Below, piece by piece: positions 12,454 to 13,741 of a DNA stretch of 13,741 nucleotides. The notes under the pieces were generated by a model. The model did no database searches, was not told where the DNA came from, and saw nothing but the letters and a program-made list of their open reading frames with translations. Numbering within the stretch: position 1 is the first letter of the stretch; each line of letters opens with the position of its first letter. Source of the DNA: UBA11540 sp045531755 (GTDB lineage: Bacteria; Bacillota; Clostridia; Oscillospirales; Ruminococcaceae); assembly GCA_045531755.1 (NCBI GenBank), contig JAZSEP010000087.1, forward strand, positions 1 to 13,741, in the 5' to 3' direction. Both the position numbers and the translations under genes were made by a program.

Positions 12454-13741
12454 TTACTCAGCATCCTCGGTTTTTGCTTTTTTTGCTGTAGTTGTTTTCT
12501 TGGCTGTAGAAGTTGTCTTCTTTGCTGTCGATGTTGTTTTCTTAGCAGTAGAAGTTGTCTTTTTGGTTGTGGAAGCAGCGTCGGAAGAAGCTGCCTTCTT
12601 AGCTCTTGAATGAGTTGTTTTTATAACAGCAGAAGCTTTAACAAGATCAATTGCCTTCTGGACTGCTATGTCAGCTGAAAGTTCCTCAACAGGAACAAGC
12701 TCTTTCACCTTATCCTTGTCCATGCTGTAGGTCTTAGCCATATTCTCGAACTCTGCATCAAGCTCTTCTTCGGTAGGAGCGATGTTTTCAAGCTCTACGA
12801 TCTTCTCAAGTGCAAGACGAATCTTAACCTGCTTCTGAGCCTGCTCTTCAAACTGCTTTCTGAAGTCAGCCATTGTGAAGCCTGTGTACTGCATATAAAG
12901 CTCAAGAGTCATACCCTGAGATGCAAGTCTGTGCTCAAAGTCGTGAACCATATTGTCAACTGCGTGCTCATACATAACCTCGGGAATGTCAGCCTTCATA
13001 TTAGCGATAACTGTGTCGATAAGCTTATTCTCGACATCGGTCTCTGCTGCCTTTTCCTTGGTCTCTGTAAGTTTTGCCTTAATATCAGCTTTTAATTCAT
13101 CAAGAGTATCAAATTCACTAACGTCCTTTGCAAACTCATCGTCAGCCTCAGGCAGTTCACGAACTCTGATTTCATTGAGTTTTACCTTGAAAACGCTGTC
13201 TTTTCCGGCGAGCTCAGGTACATGGTACTCTGTCGGGAAAGGTACGTTTACGTCAAATTCATCGCCAAAGTTGTGTCCGACAATCTGATCCTCAAATCCG
13301 GGGATAAACTGGTTGGAACCAAGAGTCAATGGGTAATTTTCTCCCTTGCCGCCTTCAAATGCTACGCCGTCAACAAATCCCTCAAAATCTATGAGTGTGT
13401 TGTCGCCGTTTGCAGCAGCTCTGTCCTCAACATTAACAAGTCTTCCGTTTCTGTCGCGGAGTCTGTCAATCTCTGCAGTTATTTCGTCATCGTTTACAGC
13501 AGCAACGGTCTTCTTGACCTCGATACCTTTATAGTCTGTAACCTCAACTTCAGGCTTAACTACAACCTTAGCCTTGAACACAAGACCGTTTTCATCAAGA
13601 GAAACGACCTCAACATCGGGATGGTCAACAGGGTCAATGCCTGCTTCCTTGACAGCTGCAGCATATTCTATGGGATAGATGTCGTTGACAGCGTCCTCAT
13701 AGAAACACTCTTTACCATACATTTTCTCGATAATCTTTCTG
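12454..13741 (-). CDS. tig: Trigger factor, N-terminus cut by the window edge, with Lys/Thr/Ser tail
   Basis: This ribosome-associated chaperone and peptidyl-prolyl isomerase acts on nascent chains. The frame is open to the right edge. The first complete codons read RKIIEKMYGKECFYEDAVND, matching the segment just after the GFRxGKxP ribosome-binding loop, so about 50 residues (including that loop) lie outside. An internal ATG at 13722 is not the start. Numbered from that Met, the FKBP-type domain spans about 103-190 (NGDNTLIDFEGFVDG, GGKGENYPLTLGS, FIPGFEDQIVG). It is followed by the helical substrate-binding domain to about 372. Residues 373-422 form an extra tail with three exact TSTAKKT heptads ending in AKTEDAE. 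It is the upstream gene of the tig-clpP-clpX-lon-engB run. Confidence 0.96.
   Translation of the reverse strand, partial: RKIIEKMYGKECFYEDAVNDIYPIEYAAAVKEAGIDPVDHPDVEVVSLDENGLVFKAKVVVKPEVEVTDYKGIEVKKTVAAVNDDEITAEIDRLRDRNGRLVNVEDRAAANGDNTLIDFEGFVDGVAFEGGKGENYPLTLGSNQFIPGFEDQIVGHNFGDEFDVNVPFPTEYHVPELAGKDSVFKVKLNEIRVRELPEADDEFAKDVSEFDTLDELKADIKAKLTETKEKAAETDVENKLIDTVIANMKADIPEVMYEHAVDNMVHDFEHRLASQGMTLELYMQYTGFTMADFRKQFEEQAQKQVKIRLALEKIVELENIAPTEEELDAEFENMAKTYSMDKDKVKELVPVEELSADIAVQKAIDLVKASAVIKTTHSRAKKAASSDAASTTKKTTSTAKKTTSTAKKTTSTAKKTTTAKKAKTEDAE
12494..12556 (-). repeat. Three 21-bp tandem repeats encoding the trigger factor tail
   Basis: Copies at 12494-12514, 12515-12535 and 12536-12556 each encode the heptad TSTAKKT (in register) with differing synonymous bases. 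A degenerate fourth copy spans 12557-12577. Protein identity with DNA divergence suggests the heptad is maintained by selection rather than being a fresh slippage product. Confidence 0.85.

Noticed and set aside
8020..13741. The window's largest gene block as a defence or mobile system
   Set aside because: All proteins are clear housekeeping proteases, chaperones or GTPases in a common Firmicutes order; no integrase, transposase, repeats or toxin-like genes are seen.

Overview
The window looks like chromosomal DNA from a low-to-moderate-GC Gram-positive bacterium of the class Clostridia, probably a Ruminococcus/Oscillospiraceae-type relative. That placement is an inference. It rests on the gene order trigger factor-clpP-clpX-lon-engB, the YerC family regulator, sigma-A promoters with extended -10 elements, strong GGAGG-type ribosome sites, the archaeal/fungal-type aspartate-semialdehyde dehydrogenase, and a candidate sporulation promoter. 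I see no mobile elements, tRNA, rRNA or CRISPR. Most of the window is housekeeping sequence; the unusual material is in small genes, start codons, RNA hairpins and protein tails.

Left part (1-3024). The first 47 codons of queA run off the left edge on the minus strand. Divergently, a near-perfect extended -10 promoter drives asd, dapA and a small two-ACT-domain protein, an operon for the aspartate/lysine/diaminopimelate branch. dapA is best explained by a rare CTG start. The ACT protein begins inside the dapA stop codon and resembles the free regulatory half of an aspartokinase. A strong terminator hairpin closes this operon and directly abuts the ribosome site of an unrecognised 46-aa gene, which ends at a second, bidirectional terminator shared with acpP.

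Middle part (3027-7344). On the minus strand lie acpP (acyl carrier protein) with its own promoter and a secreted lipoprotein with an SGNH hydrolase domain, a bacterial Ig-like domain and a C-terminal beta-rich module. On the plus strand there is a 44-aa Asn/Gln-rich microprotein behind a sigma-G-like promoter. A tightly coupled minus-strand operon follows: yerC (TrpR-like regulator), a SAM-dependent methyltransferase and hslO (Hsp33). The hslO stop codon lies in the loop of its terminator hairpin.

Right part (7426-13741). A protein quality-control operon on the minus strand contains tig (trigger factor, N-terminus cut by the right edge), clpP, clpX, lon and engB (ribosome-biogenesis GTPase). 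Imperfect hairpins occupy the tig-clpP and clpX-lon gaps. The trigger factor carries an unusual Lys/Thr/Ala/Ser tail built from 21-bp DNA repeats. The genes jointly cover nascent-chain folding, ATP-dependent proteolysis, oxidative-stress holdase activity and 50S ribosome assembly.
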